From Stieleria varia (GTDB taxonomy: Bacteria > Planctomycetota > Planctomycetia > Pirellulales > Pirellulaceae), in NCBI RefSeq assembly GCF_038443385.1, contig NZ_CP151726.1, positions 2,542,001 to 2,606,000 of the forward strand: a stretch of 64,000 bases of DNA. The letters are read 5' to 3'. The notes below the pieces were generated by a model. It saw only the letters and a program-made list of their open reading frames with translations, was not told the origin of the DNA and searched no databases. The position numbers and the translations under genes are program-made. This document shows, piece after piece, positions 17,501-25,910 of the stretch (positions are counted from its first letter, which is position 1; every line of letters begins with the position of its first letter).

Positions 17501-17559
17501 GGCAACGCGAGCATCAACCACAGGTAACCTGGGTGCTCGAATCCGAGTCGAAATGGCAT
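14512..17559 (-). CDS. Large VWA-domain membrane protein
   Basis: A 1015-residue protein. Two N-terminal helices (about 12-28 and 42-65) are followed by a VWA domain with a MIDAS start DQSIS (near 74) and VTDGNE (near 170), an Ig-like stretch, a glutamine-amidotransferase-like/VWA-like region (about 320-680, with IIISDGDPSD), and a further helix at about 890-910 before a basic, charged C-terminal tail with ERLLAAKRKARKD at the end. This is the pattern of planctomycete BatA/BatB-type proteins of unknown function with periplasmic sensor-like domains. A CPBP protease gene lies 45 bp upstream on the same strand, so the pair may be co-transcribed. Confidence 0.85.
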   Translation of the reverse strand: MPFRLGFEHPGYLWLMLALPLIWWIGYSSLGVLGRFRKWLALSLRTVVWSIVVLALAGVQIVWVSDKMTVMYLLDQSISIPQAKRQVMLDFVVRNVKRHRNQQRGDRAGIIVFGRNASIEIPPFDDDIYLQRLEARLGEDETDATNLEGALNLAQASMPEDTARRIVIVTDGNENLGQAKKLAARVANAGIGIDVVPVLLDAKSEVLVEKVDLPADIRKGQPFEARVVLNNYSEDHDGTGRPTKGTLRLTQKAGRTVTGLLEQEVTLTPGKNIFPVRLEIDQPASYVYEAEFLPSTDEDDGLKQNNKGSAYTHVRGEARVLLIEDQRRVGDFDLMIEALRDADIEVVQQYTDELFGSLAELQAFDAVILAGVARSADQDDSAVTFTDAQIDMLVRNTQQLGAGILMIGGPDAFSGWTGTELEKAMPVDFKIKNAKVEAVGALACIMHASEMADGNHWQKVIARAAIEQLGPSDFAGVLHWGMSGDQWMWGGGLMEVGPNRKAMLSAVSRMTPGDMPQFDPAMKMAVKGLANTPASVKHCIIISDGDPSDPMPGTIAAFKQNNITISTVAVASHGLTESQRLRGIAQATGGKYYAVKSGKALPKIFQREARRVSKPLVFEPEGGVIPQVTPLQHALMDGVDRVLPNTRGFVLTQTKDGPLAQVLIRSPKPVEPENNTVLAVWTYGLGRTAVLTTDAGARWATSWNDWPDYDKFFSQLVRWTMRPTGDTGKYSIATSVKDGEVQVVVNALKEDDSFLDFLDMQANVSDMKASESGEETTFGQLDMRQTAPGRYVGTFQADAAGNYFVTVIPEPGAAPLTVGVSVPYSDEFRVRETNMALIESLAKTQPAGGEAGAVAPALETEPTEDLVDTNTFRGGLALARSIKDAWPWFLLTGCCIFLADVFVRRVAINFDWVGNAMRKLRGKTSEKDAAVTARLDALRKNKEALDDSLEKRRASVRFEPTASDNSTDDVQIGTSGTGDRSATKSDAATPDAPAKDAGGSYTERLLAAKRKARKD

Positions 17560-17604
17560 GGCTGTTGTTCCTATGGGTACAGTTGTCTGGTTGACCCGAC
17601 GTGA

Positions 17605-18672
17605 TCACGTGTGAATGACCGGGTCGTCAGTCGCGTCGGCAATCGGCAGCGGTGTGGGCAGGTTCTTATTAGGATCAGGATACGCGATCGAAGCAGCAAT
17701 GACTGCCAGTGTTCCGAGAAAACCCAAGGCCATGATCGACAACGACATGATCGCCACGGGCATGGCCAGGGTGATATCGTTCTGGTCTTCCGGTGCCAAA
17801 ACGACCGCCACGACGCTGAACACATTATTGACGAAATGGCCCGCCATTGCAGGCAGCAGGGAACCGCTTCTCCAAGCCACGAATCCGAGGAACAATCCCA
17901 GCGGTAAAACGGCAATCACATGGACCAAATCGATGTGAAATACGGCAAAAAGCACCGACGCAATGAAAATGCCCACCCCTGGCCCCCAGGCTTTGACCAG
18001 CCGCGTTTGGACGTAGCCGCGAAAAAGCAATTCTTCGCAAATGGCCGGGGTTGCCCCGATCATCAAGGCCAGCGGGATCAGGAACCCAGTCGTTCCGTGC
18101 CCGCGAAACACGCTGGACATCGTCTTGAGGCTGTCGCTCTCCTGCATGAACGAGCCCACCACGACGGACGAAATCAGACCGACCAAGGGAGTCGCAAACG
18201 CCGCTGCGACCCATCCCCACAGCGGCCAGTGGCCTCGAACCAACCCCAGTCGGCGGCGGGTGCGAACCGGTGACAACAACGCAGCAAGAATCGACGGGGT
18301 GACCATCGCCAGTTGCGGGATCACCACCAAGATCACCAGCCCGATACGCGACTGGGTGACTTTTTCCATCGCCGCAGGGTCACGCAGCAATCGTAAAGTC
18401 AGTTCACCGTGCACCACATAAACGCTGACAGCCGCCATCACCCCACTGGTCACCAAGAACACCGCCAACGACGCAAATACGACCAGCACGGACGACCAAA
18501 CCCGACGGCCGCCCGACTCCTCCGTCAGCACCTCCGGCTCGATCGCGATGGTGTGTTGATCCGTCGATGCGGAATCCAGGGGAGATCGATACGGATTGGT
18601 TGACAACGGCTCGCCCCATTCCGGCGAGTGGTCCGCTGGCTGCTCCGCATCGCGGAAGGAATCATTTGACAT
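17605..18672 (-). CDS. CPBP-family intramembrane metalloprotease
   Basis: A 355-residue polytopic protein of the CAAX/ABI (CPBP) family. The EELLFRG motif (Glu213-Glu214, Arg218) and histidines at 246 (FAVFHIDLVH) and 279 (GHFVNN) form the expected metal site. The first 60 residues are a soluble, proline- and serine-rich extension containing NPYRSP, a motif common in planctomycete membrane proteins. Substrate unknown. It is followed after 45 bp by the VWA gene in the same direction. Confidence 0.88.
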   Translation of the reverse strand: MSNDSFRDAEQPADHSPEWGEPLSTNPYRSPLDSASTDQHTIAIEPEVLTEESGGRRVWSSVLVVFASLAVFLVTSGVMAAVSVYVVHGELTLRLLRDPAAMEKVTQSRIGLVILVVIPQLAMVTPSILAALLSPVRTRRRLGLVRGHWPLWGWVAAAFATPLVGLISSVVVGSFMQESDSLKTMSSVFRGHGTTGFLIPLALMIGATPAICEELLFRGYVQTRLVKAWGPGVGIFIASVLFAVFHIDLVHVIAVLPLGLFLGFVAWRSGSLLPAMAGHFVNNVFSVVAVVLAPEDQNDITLAMPVAIMSLSIMALGFLGTLAVIAASIAYPDPNKNLPTPLPIADATDDPVIHT

Positions 18673-18749
18673 AACGAACGTGGGCCGGTGGAATCGATGG
18701 TGCTGCGTTTCAGTCTAACCGAAATTGCCGTCTCGCTGAAAACACTGTC

Positions 18750-19772
18750 TCAGGTCAGGCCGGTGGTTTCATCGAGCGAGAACATCACATTCATGTTTTG
18801 GATCGCAGCGCCACTGGCACCCTTTGCCAAATTGTCGATCGCACAAACCAAGACCAATCGGTCACCTGACGCCCGAACGGTCATTTGAACTCGATTGGTG
18901 CCCGCAACGTGTTTGGTCGCCGGCAAGTGATCGACGGGAGTGATGAATGGACAGCCCGCGTAGCGTTCTCGCCAAGTTCGCATGACTTGCTCGGCCGACG
19001 TTTTGGCGTCTCCTGAGGTCGGACGGACGTAGATCGTGGAAAGGATGCCGCGGTCCATGGGCGTCAAGTGCGGCGTGAACACCACACGGACGGAGGTGCC
19101 CGCGATCCGATGCACTAGGTCTTCGATCTCTGGTTGATGCCGATGGCTGCCCACCGAATAGGCCGAGATTGACTCGTTCGTTTCGCAGTACAGCGTCCCG
19201 ATTTTGGCACTGCGCCCTGCGCCACTGACACCGCTCTTGCTGTCCACGATGATGTCGCCGGTGTCGATCAACCCGGATTGGACCAACGGTGCCAACGGCA
19301 GGATGGCTGACGTCGGATAACAGCCCGGGTTGGCAACCAAATCGGCGTCGGCGATTTCCTTGGCAAAGAACTCGGGCATTCCGTATGCCGTCTTGCCAAT
19401 GCGGTCGGGCCACGGATGCACGACCTTGTACCACGACTCATACAGATCACGTGAGGAAAGTCGAAAGTCGGCACTGAAATCGATCACCCGCGTTCCCGCC
19501 TTGATCAAATCATGCACGGTCTCCGCCGACGCGCCGTGCGGCAGGCAACACATGACGACGTCACACCGTTTTGCCAAGGACTCGGCATCGAGTTCCTGCA
19601 ACGTCAAATCCAACACGCCGGCCAACGAAGGATGCACCGATGCGATGGAGGTGCCCGCATCAGCGCGGGCGGTCGCCGCAACGATCTTTGCCGTGGGATG
19701 CGAAGCCAATAGCCGCGCGACCTCTAAACCCGTGTAACCGGTCGCGCCGACCAGTCCGACTGCAATGCTCAT
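18750..19772 (-). CDS. argC: N-acetyl-gamma-glutamyl-phosphate reductase
   Basis: A 340-residue enzyme of arginine biosynthesis that reduces N-acetylglutamyl phosphate to the semialdehyde with NADPH. GLVGATGYTG (7-16) is the nucleotide-binding loop and ANPGCYPT carries the catalytic Cys151. The start ATG at 19772 is preferred over an upstream in-frame TTG at 19790 because GAGAGCAG just upstream is a plausible ribosome-binding site and the protein then begins right at the Rossmann strand. Other arg genes are not adjacent. Confidence 0.95.
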   Translation of the reverse strand: MSIAVGLVGATGYTGLEVARLLASHPTAKIVAATARADAGTSIASVHPSLAGVLDLTLQELDAESLAKRCDVVMCCLPHGASAETVHDLIKAGTRVIDFSADFRLSSRDLYESWYKVVHPWPDRIGKTAYGMPEFFAKEIADADLVANPGCYPTSAILPLAPLVQSGLIDTGDIIVDSKSGVSGAGRSAKIGTLYCETNESISAYSVGSHRHQPEIEDLVHRIAGTSVRVVFTPHLTPMDRGILSTIYVRPTSGDAKTSAEQVMRTWRERYAGCPFITPVDHLPATKHVAGTNRVQMTVRASGDRLVLVCAIDNLAKGASGAAIQNMNVMFSLDETTGLT

Positions 19773-19810
19773 GTTCTGCTCTCGTCTCAAAAAAATGTAC
19801 GCACAACTCC

Positions 19811-19855
19811 GTAATGGGATTCGCCAGAATTCCCTGCCCTCAAAAACTGCTGGCG
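19811..19855. repeat. Dispersed GGGATTCGCCAGAAT palindrome family, copy
   Basis: GTAATGGGATTCGCCAGAAT followed by CTGGCGGGATCCC. The same left arm occurs at 31204 and 41203, and the reverse type at 23389 and 41385. It sits between argC and the upstream same-strand gene. Confidence 0.7.
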
Positions 19856-19884
19856 GGATCCCTCCATGCTTCTTTGGCCGATCG

Positions 19885-21216
19885 TCACAGTCCGTACTGT
19901 TCGGCCGCCTCGCGTTCTGATTCCGTCAACCGATACATGTCGTGGATCAGTTGGATATCACACGGACGCTGCTGCACTTTTCGTCGCGAAAACATCCGCT
20001 GCTGCGTGCTCACCATGACTTCCGCTGGTAACGGTGCCGTTTGACCAAACAGCCGTGCGTAGTTGACATAACTGGGCACATTGGATGTAGCGAAGCCGTA
20101 AAGCATGCTGCACACCCCGATGACTTTACCGGTAAAGATGCTCGTGTTGATCGCCGTCTTGGAGTAGTCGCCGATGATGCAGCCCAAGAACTGCATTCCG
20201 GTTGCGATCTTTCGGTCGCCGTACTGGATGTTGATTTTACCGTACGTGTTTTTCAAATCGCTGTTACAAGTTCCTGCACCGAGATTGATCCAACTGCCCA
20301 GGTAGCTGTGGCCAAGGAAACCGTGGTGCTGTTTATTCGTGTACGGCTCGATCACTGACGCTTCGACTTCGCCTCCGATCTTGACCGTGTGCCCCAACGC
20401 CACGCCGTCCTTGAGCGCCGCGTGTTCGATCACGCGAGTGCCCGCGCCGGCATACACGGGTCCGGAAAGGTAACAAAATGGTCCCACGCTGACGTCGCGA
20501 TCCAACAGAATCGGACCGTCGGATGTGTCGATGGCCGCATACTGTCCGATCTTGACCCCGACTTGGGTGAAGACGCCGTCCGCTGTCTCCGTGTACCCAC
20601 CTTGATCCAAACGCCATTGCATGGCCGACGGCATCTCACGCATGTGCCATGCGACGATCTCGTGCGGCCAATGAAAAACGGCGATCGAGGGATCCGAGTG
20701 AGACACCTTGTTAGCAGCCAAAGTTCGACAAAGCGCCAGCAGCGGTCCGACCGCCGCGTCGCCGGTCGGTGTCTCCGAACCGGACTCTCCGCTCATGGCC
20801 AGCGTTGTAGCCAGCGTGGAACCCGATTCGGGGATTTTCAGACAGTCGGATTCCGTAATCCTGGCGACCAAGAGGGTTTGCCCGTCGGTGTCGAGAATCA
20901 CGCTGGTCTGCTCGCTCTGGGCAAGCCGTTTCAACGTCGCCAGAGTCTCCACCCGCGGCACCAACCTCGCGTTGACCAGCAGAATGCCACCGCGAACCAC
21001 CGTGTTGCTGGTGATGGCGTCTGGAGCCGATAGTCCGGCATCGAGCCGTTCCAGATCCGCCAAGTGCGGGCGGACCGAAACACTCAACTGACCGTCCAGA
21101 GTTCGCAACCAGTCAATCAGTTTGATGCTGGCGCAACTGATCGCGTACGCAGGTCTCGCCAACGTCACCGGCGTGAGTTGCTCGACTTGGCTGTCTTCGA
21201 AACAAATGATCTGCAT
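19885..21216 (-). CDS. GlmU-like bifunctional sugar nucleotidyltransferase
   Basis: A 443-residue protein resembling the alternative GlmU family (putative UDP-GlcNAc diphosphorylase/glucosamine-1-phosphate N-acetyltransferase). The N-terminal half is a divergent nucleotidyltransferase-like domain (starting MQIICFEDSQVEQLTPVT). From about residue 210 it becomes a left-handed beta-helix of hexapeptide repeats (IGQYAAIDTSDGPILLDRDV, AGAGTRVIEHAALKDGV, LGSWINLGAGTCNSDLKNTY). The NLGAGTCNSDLKN segment is typical of the acetyltransferase part. It would supply UDP-GlcNAc for cell-envelope polymers. argC lies downstream after 112 bp. Confidence 0.85.
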   Translation of the reverse strand: MQIICFEDSQVEQLTPVTLARPAYAISCASIKLIDWLRTLDGQLSVSVRPHLADLERLDAGLSAPDAITSNTVVRGGILLVNARLVPRVETLATLKRLAQSEQTSVILDTDGQTLLVARITESDCLKIPESGSTLATTLAMSGESGSETPTGDAAVGPLLALCRTLAANKVSHSDPSIAVFHWPHEIVAWHMREMPSAMQWRLDQGGYTETADGVFTQVGVKIGQYAAIDTSDGPILLDRDVSVGPFCYLSGPVYAGAGTRVIEHAALKDGVALGHTVKIGGEVEASVIEPYTNKQHHGFLGHSYLGSWINLGAGTCNSDLKNTYGKINIQYGDRKIATGMQFLGCIIGDYSKTAINTSIFTGKVIGVCSMLYGFATSNVPSYVNYARLFGQTAPLPAEVMVSTQQRMFSRRKVQQRPCDIQLIHDMYRLTESEREAAEQYGL

Positions 21217-21331
21217 GGAATGTCTGGCTTCGTGCGGTTGTGCGAGTTTTGCAGGTTCTGTAAGTCTTTTCGCCGGGCGAAAGCACTGAAAACGGTGTTT
21301 CTCACCCCGCGACGGTCGCCGCTGTGACGGC

Positions 21332-21516
21332 GCCAGCCCCGATCATTCATGAGCCGCAACGCGATAGCGCCCGGTTCTCGAGTACTGGCTTGAGAGCCGG
21401 ACGCTATCGCGTGGCGGCTGATATGCGCAGACTGTTTTCGCACCAATCCACGCAAGACGTTTCGCTCAAACGTGTTGCGAAGACTGTAGTGAGCCAGCGT
21501 GAATAATCCGGGCTAG
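21332..21516 (-). mobile_element. MITE-like element, copy 1 of 4
   Basis: About 183 bp, with outer arms AGCCCCGATCATTCA and GAATAATCCGGGCTAG, and an internal hairpin formed by ACGCGATAGCGCCCGG (from 21360) and CCGGACGCTATCGCGT (to 21412). No coding capacity. The hairpin is near the left end, opposite to copies 2 and 3. This copy is the most degenerate at its left end. Confidence 0.8.
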
Positions 21517-21752
21517 CGGCGTGTTATTCAACAGCCGGCCAGCGAAAGTGTACCCGAAAAATGGGATTTCACTCAGCCCCGAAAACCAGATTCGGTAAAC
21601 CGGATTCGGTGCCGACGCCGAACGTGACCTAGGTTTTTCCAGGCGGTTTGTTAGCTCGAATCACTCCCTGGCTCGCCCCACGAGCCCCACAGTGGCTCCT
21701 TCGTTGCCGCCCATCCACGAAGAATCGGACGCGACAAATAGACTGGTTGAGA

Positions 21753-22988
21753 ATGGGTTTCGTTCATCGTTTCGCTCGCGCCGGGGCGCTACTCGCTGTA
21801 CTGGCGGCAAACGCATTCCTGCCAGCAGCACTTGGCCGGAGCGGTGAACCTAACGGTGTCACGCCGCTTGTCGATCAAGTCGCCACCCAAATCCAACTCC
21901 TGGGCTCCGAGTCGTTTGCGGAGCGCACCAAATCACAACGGTCACTCGTTCGGATCGCAGCGGCGGATCAACAATCCTACGCGATTGTCATCCAGTCGCT
22001 GCAGCAATCGGTCGCCGATCGGGATATAGAAGTCAGCATCGCAAGTCGAGAATTGATTTCGGAAATTCGGGATCTGCAATGGCACCGCTTGACCGAAGAC
22101 GCCCTGCGTGCAAAAGACATCGATGAACTTCGTTTCCTGCCCGGCTGGGTCCAATTCTCGGAACTGTTCGGCGCGGACGTCGAATCAAGAAATCTTTACC
22201 GTCGCATCTGTCGTCGCCACGCGCGCGTTCTGCAATCGTGTTTCGCGGTTGATCCTGAGACGAAGGCTTCTGTCTCTAAATCGTTCCGACTGCAAGCAAT
22301 CGACTTCGGCCGATTGGATCGGGAGTCCGATGCGATCTGGGCGTTGGTCATGTTCTTGGATTGCACTGGCGGGCACCGCGAAGGAGGCCGGATGTCGTGG
22401 CAACTGGGCAGCTTGCTGCGCCAACCAGGTCACGGCCCTGTCGAGAGCTTGTCCAGCGACCCCGCGTTTCGACGCGTGATTGAAACATGGCTCCGCCTGC
22501 ACGAATCCACCGGGCTATCGATCGACCGCATCAAGATCGCGATGCGTTACCGCTGCGGTGACACGGCCGCAGAGATCAGTCGCCGCATTCTGGATTCGCC
22601 CACAAGCCCGGCTTCTGATCAAGCGATCGCGTTGCTGACACTGACGCGTCTTTCGTCACTGACATCAACTCATTACCGTGCAGGCGGTTGGTCCGAATCG
22701 GAACGCATGAGTCTGCAAACGACACTCCGCGGGTTGTTGGACGATCGTCGCGTGTGTCATTGCTATCGCACACGCGAGAATCCGAACAAACCCGCGCAAG
22801 TCCAATTGGGCGACGTCGCACTGGCATTGCTAATGAACCAAAGTGGGCTGGACCCACGCACGGTCGGCTTCCAGGAGCTGCAAGCCGATCCAATGTTCAT
22901 CTATCGCGACACGAGCCTGGGATTCGCATCGGAAGCTCAGCGTCAGCAAGCCAAAGAAACCGCCCGAGGCTTGCTGCAACAAGATTGA
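21753..22988 (+). CDS. Exported hypothetical protein
   Basis: A 411-residue protein of unknown function. ATG 21753 is chosen because it begins a signal peptide (MGFVHRFARAGALLAVLAAN, probable cut after AALG); the frame is open 35 codons upstream with unlikely composition. The mature protein is mostly alpha-helical and reminiscent of HEAT-like repeats around residues 45-110 (FAERTKSQRSLVRIAA, a pattern seen in planctomycete proteins that score small rises in a monitored region), but no catalytic motif is visible. It stands alone, upstream of a long repeat-rich gap. Confidence 0.75.
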   Translation: MGFVHRFARAGALLAVLAANAFLPAALGRSGEPNGVTPLVDQVATQIQLLGSESFAERTKSQRSLVRIAAADQQSYAIVIQSLQQSVADRDIEVSIASRELISEIRDLQWHRLTEDALRAKDIDELRFLPGWVQFSELFGADVESRNLYRRICRRHARVLQSCFAVDPETKASVSKSFRLQAIDFGRLDRESDAIWALVMFLDCTGGHREGGRMSWQLGSLLRQPGHGPVESLSSDPAFRRVIETWLRLHESTGLSIDRIKIAMRYRCGDTAAEISRRILDSPTSPASDQAIALLTLTRLSSLTSTHYRAGGWSESERMSLQTTLRGLLDDRRVCHCYRTRENPNKPAQVQLGDVALALLMNQSGLDPRTVGFQELQADPMFIYRDTSLGFASEAQRQQAKETARGLLQQD

Positions 22989-23570
22989 AGGTCGACACTC
23001 AGTGGTCTGGGCAAAGAGTTAGCGTTGGCCGTAGTGGATCTTGTCAAAGATCCCACCACTGCAGGATCTTCAAGGGACGTGCGATTAATAGGTTACCGCT
23101 TGCCGATTGTCGTTCGACTCTCCGAGTCGACAACGTACAGCGAAGAACGCTATCGACTTGGAAAGCTATCGACTTGGAAAGTCGAGCGACAGTTGTTTAC
23201 CACAGGCACCACTGGTTCCCAGGCTCCTGCCTGGGAACCCAATGTTTGGCAGGCTCCTGCCTGCCGATCAGCTGACAATTTCCAGGCCACGCTGATTTTC
23301 GCGAGGCAGAGCCTCCATGGCAGTGCGTTCCCAGGTGTGAGCCTGGGAACGAGCGTTCTGCGGGGTGGCGATCAGCGAGAAATGTCGGATTTCTGGCGAA
23401 ATCCACTACCCCATCTATTGATGATGCGTTCCTAAAGTGAAGTTGTCTCAACGACAACCCCGCCGAACGTGTTCGGCGGAGATTCCATTTTCCGTCACGC
23501 CTGACAGTGCACGCTATCAATAGATACGTTGTTAGCAGATGAACCTTGTCAGTCGATGCCTTGGGCGTGA
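22989..23570. other. Hairpin-rich intergenic region
   Basis: About 580 bp without a gene. It contains GTGGATCTTGTCAAAGATCC (about 23034), a CGACTTGGAAAG direct repeat (23155 and 23168), GGTTCCCAGGCTCCTGCCTGG (about 23215), GCAGGCTCCTGCCTGC (about 23250), CGTTCCCAGGTGTGAGCCTG (about 23330) and a GATTTCTGGCGAAATCC copy (23389). These are separate hairpin families, several repeated elsewhere in the window. Confidence 0.6.
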
Positions 23571-24266
23571 CTACAAAGGCTTGATCTGCAGATTGCGCCA
23601 GCGGACTTCGTAGGGACCTGTCTCCTTCTGGATGCCATGGACTTGCAACCCGATCAATCCTTTGGGATGCGTTTCATAAATATCGGCATCCGTCAAATCG
23701 GCGATCATTTCGCCGTTGATCCAGACCTTGATGTTTGGCCCTTTTGCCAACACGCGATACTCGTTCCATTGACCGTTCTTGAAGTGCGAATGCTCATTGA
23801 CCGCTTTGTCTTTGGATTCCGGTTCGGGCGACAACCAGCCTCGTCCGGTCGCTTCACCGTAGATGAATCCCGCTTGACCGGGACCGGATTCGATTTCGAC
23901 TTGCGGTCCATAAACACGGCCGCCGTAGGAATTCTGCTTGTCCGCGTCTTTCAGCTTGGATCGAATCTGCACGCCCGAGTTCAAACCGTCATCGACCTTG
24001 ACTTCAAATTTCAGCTCAAAGTCACCGAACTCATCTTTGCTACACAAGAATGAGTTCCCGCTGCCTTCGGCGGTCTTGCCCATGATGATACCGCCGTCCT
24101 CAACTTTGTAGGTCGCATAGCCGCTCTTGACCGACCAGTTGTCCAACGATTTGCCATCGAACAAGGGTTTCCAACCGTCATCCGCAGTAGCGAGCGAACT
24201 CACACAACAGGCACTGGCAAACAAGCAAACAAGCAACGCGTGGCTGAGTGAACGAAGCATGGTCAT
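23571..24266 (-). CDS. Secreted DUF1080 (3-keto-disaccharide hydrolase-like) protein
   Basis: A 231-residue secreted protein. The signal peptide covers about residues 1-29. The mature domain starts GWKPLFDGKSLDNW, the standard opening of DUF1080, and continues with SGVQIRS, GPQVEIE and a final VRWRNLQIKPL, a concanavalin-like beta-sandwich. The family includes enzymes acting on 3-keto-glycosides and many uncharacterised planctomycete proteins; the substrate here is unknown. The start ATG at 24266 (MTMLRS) is preferred; ATG 24260 is the alternative. Confidence 0.88.
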   Translation of the reverse strand: MTMLRSLSHALLVCLFASACCVSSLATADDGWKPLFDGKSLDNWSVKSGYATYKVEDGGIIMGKTAEGSGNSFLCSKDEFGDFELKFEVKVDDGLNSGVQIRSKLKDADKQNSYGGRVYGPQVEIESGPGQAGFIYGEATGRGWLSPEPESKDKAVNEHSHFKNGQWNEYRVLAKGPNIKVWINGEMIADLTDADIYETHPKGLIGLQVHGIQKETGPYEVRWRNLQIKPL

Positions 24267-24424
24267 TCTCAAAATCAGGGGGAGGGAACACTGGAGGAGC
24301 CTCCAGTATAGAGTGAACGTCGCCGCTCGTCTCGTCCTACCATCATAGCGGTTTTCAAGCTAATCTGACGACTCAGATGACGCCACGCCCGTGACCGCCA
24401 GTCCTCCATCAACCACTTGCTCAC

Positions 24425-25840
24425 ATGACCGACACCCGACTCACTCGATTCGAACTTCAGCTCCGCACCGAGACCTATCAGTATCGAACTCCGATGAAGT
24501 TCGGCGGACGCGTGGTCACGGATGTAACGGTACTTTCATGCGACTGCAACGCGGACTCAGCCGCCGGCCACGGGTTGGGACTCGGATCGATGACCATGGG
24601 AGTCGCATGGGCTTGGCCCAACGTACTGCATGGTGATGCCAGTGCACGGCATGGTGATGCCAGTGCGGTGCTCAGTGATGACCGCAAACTGGAATTGGTC
24701 GTTCGGCTCGCGGGAAAAATTGCTGAGGCATACCAAGCCGCCGAGCAAACCGGGCACCCAATGGACCTGTGTCATGCGATGGTCCAAACGCGGCGAGACT
24801 TGGCGGCGAAGCTTGCCGCAGAGGAGGGACTTGCTGAACCGATTCCGGAGTTGGCGGTCTTGCTGGCGGCATCGCCGATCGAGTCCGCGTTGTTCGATGC
24901 TCATGGCAAAGCAGCCGGGACCAGCAGCTATCAGTTGCTCGGCCCGGATCACTTGAAACATGACTTGGAACATTACCTGGGCGATGCGAACTATCGCGGG
25001 TTGCACCTTTCTCAGTTCATCGCAACGCAACCGACGCCATCGATGCCTTTGTACCATTTGGTGGGAGCGCTCGATCCGCTGACGGAAACCGACGTCGCGG
25101 AGCCGATCGGTGACGGGCTTCCTGAAACCCTGGGACAGTGGATTGTTCGCAACGGTCTGACGCATCTGAAGATCAAGCTCGATGGCGCGAACTTGGACTG
25201 GGACGTTCAACGCGTTCAAGCCACTTATGCGGTCGCCAACGAAACTCGTCCCCAAACCGACTGGTCGTTCTCGCTCGATTTCAACGAGCGTTGTCAAGAC
25301 GAAGACTACGTGTTGCGTTTGCTCAACAAGCTGGCCGAGCAAAGCCCTGCCGCTCTGCGTTGTGTCCAGTACATCGAACAACCCACTCATCGCGATTTGG
25401 ATTCGCATCCCGAACTGACCATGCACCGCGCCGCCGAACGTCGCCCCGTGGTGATCGATGAATCTTTGATTGGACTACAGAGTCTGCGAACCGCGGTCGA
25501 GCAAGGATACAGCGGGATCGCCTTGAAAGCCTGCAAGGGGCACAGCGAAGCGTTATTGCTCGGTGCGGTTGCTCGTCACGAAAACCTGTATCTGTGCGTT
25601 CAAGACCTGACGTGTGTGGGTGCGTCTCTGCTGCATTCGGCGTCCTTGGCCGCGCACATTCCCGGCGTGGCTGCGGTGGAAAGCAACGGACGGCAATACT
25701 CTCCGGCCGCCAACCAGCGTTGGATGGGCGAGTTCGCCGATTTCTTTGAAATCCGAGAAGGCAGAATTCCCACCGCCAAGCTCAACGGCCCCGGCCTGGG
25801 CTACGGAAACGACCCTGCTGGATGCAAGTCCAACGATTGA
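24425..25840 (+). CDS. Enolase-superfamily enzyme (muconate/mandelate type)
   Basis: A 471-residue probable enolase-superfamily protein. The N-terminal capping domain is followed by a barrel with the expected ligands in order: Lys pair LKIKL (near 249), DFNER (near 290), IEQP (near 319), DES (near 347) and LKACKG (near 367). This pattern fits the muconate-lactonising/dipeptide-epimerase subgroup, whose members racemise or epimerise alpha to a carboxylate. The substrate cannot be assigned. Residues about 68-81 consist of a duplicated HGDASA heptad from a 21-bp tandem repeat (24628-24669) in the capping domain. Confidence 0.85.
   Translation: MTDTRLTRFELQLRTETYQYRTPMKFGGRVVTDVTVLSCDCNADSAAGHGLGLGSMTMGVAWAWPNVLHGDASARHGDASAVLSDDRKLELVVRLAGKIAEAYQAAEQTGHPMDLCHAMVQTRRDLAAKLAAEEGLAEPIPELAVLLAASPIESALFDAHGKAAGTSSYQLLGPDHLKHDLEHYLGDANYRGLHLSQFIATQPTPSMPLYHLVGALDPLTETDVAEPIGDGLPETLGQWIVRNGLTHLKIKLDGANLDWDVQRVQATYAVANETRPQTDWSFSLDFNERCQDEDYVLRLLNKLAEQSPAALRCVQYIEQPTHRDLDSHPELTMHRAAERRPVVIDESLIGLQSLRTAVEQGYSGIALKACKGHSEALLLGAVARHENLYLCVQDLTCVGASLLHSASLAAHIPGVAAVESNGRQYSPAANQRWMGEFADFFEIREGRIPTAKLNGPGLGYGNDPAGCKSND
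24628..24669 (+). repeat. In-frame 21-bp tandem duplication in the enolase-like gene
   Basis: GCATGGTGATGCCAGTGC occurs twice, 21 bp apart, giving HGDASAR-HGDASAV. The sequence across the joint, GTGCACGGCATGGT, is the same 14-mer as the right arm of the attC-like sites at 6597 and 9816. Confidence 0.85.
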
Positions 25841-25910
25841 GCCGACCGGTCATGCGTAGCTCGACCACGGCTCGAACTGCCCTCACGCTGCGAGTTATCA
25901 ATGCCGTGTG

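Noticed and set aside
24557-25426. 289-codon minus-strand open frame inside the enolase-like gene
   Set aside because: It is the antisense shadow of a gene with all active-site motifs in order.
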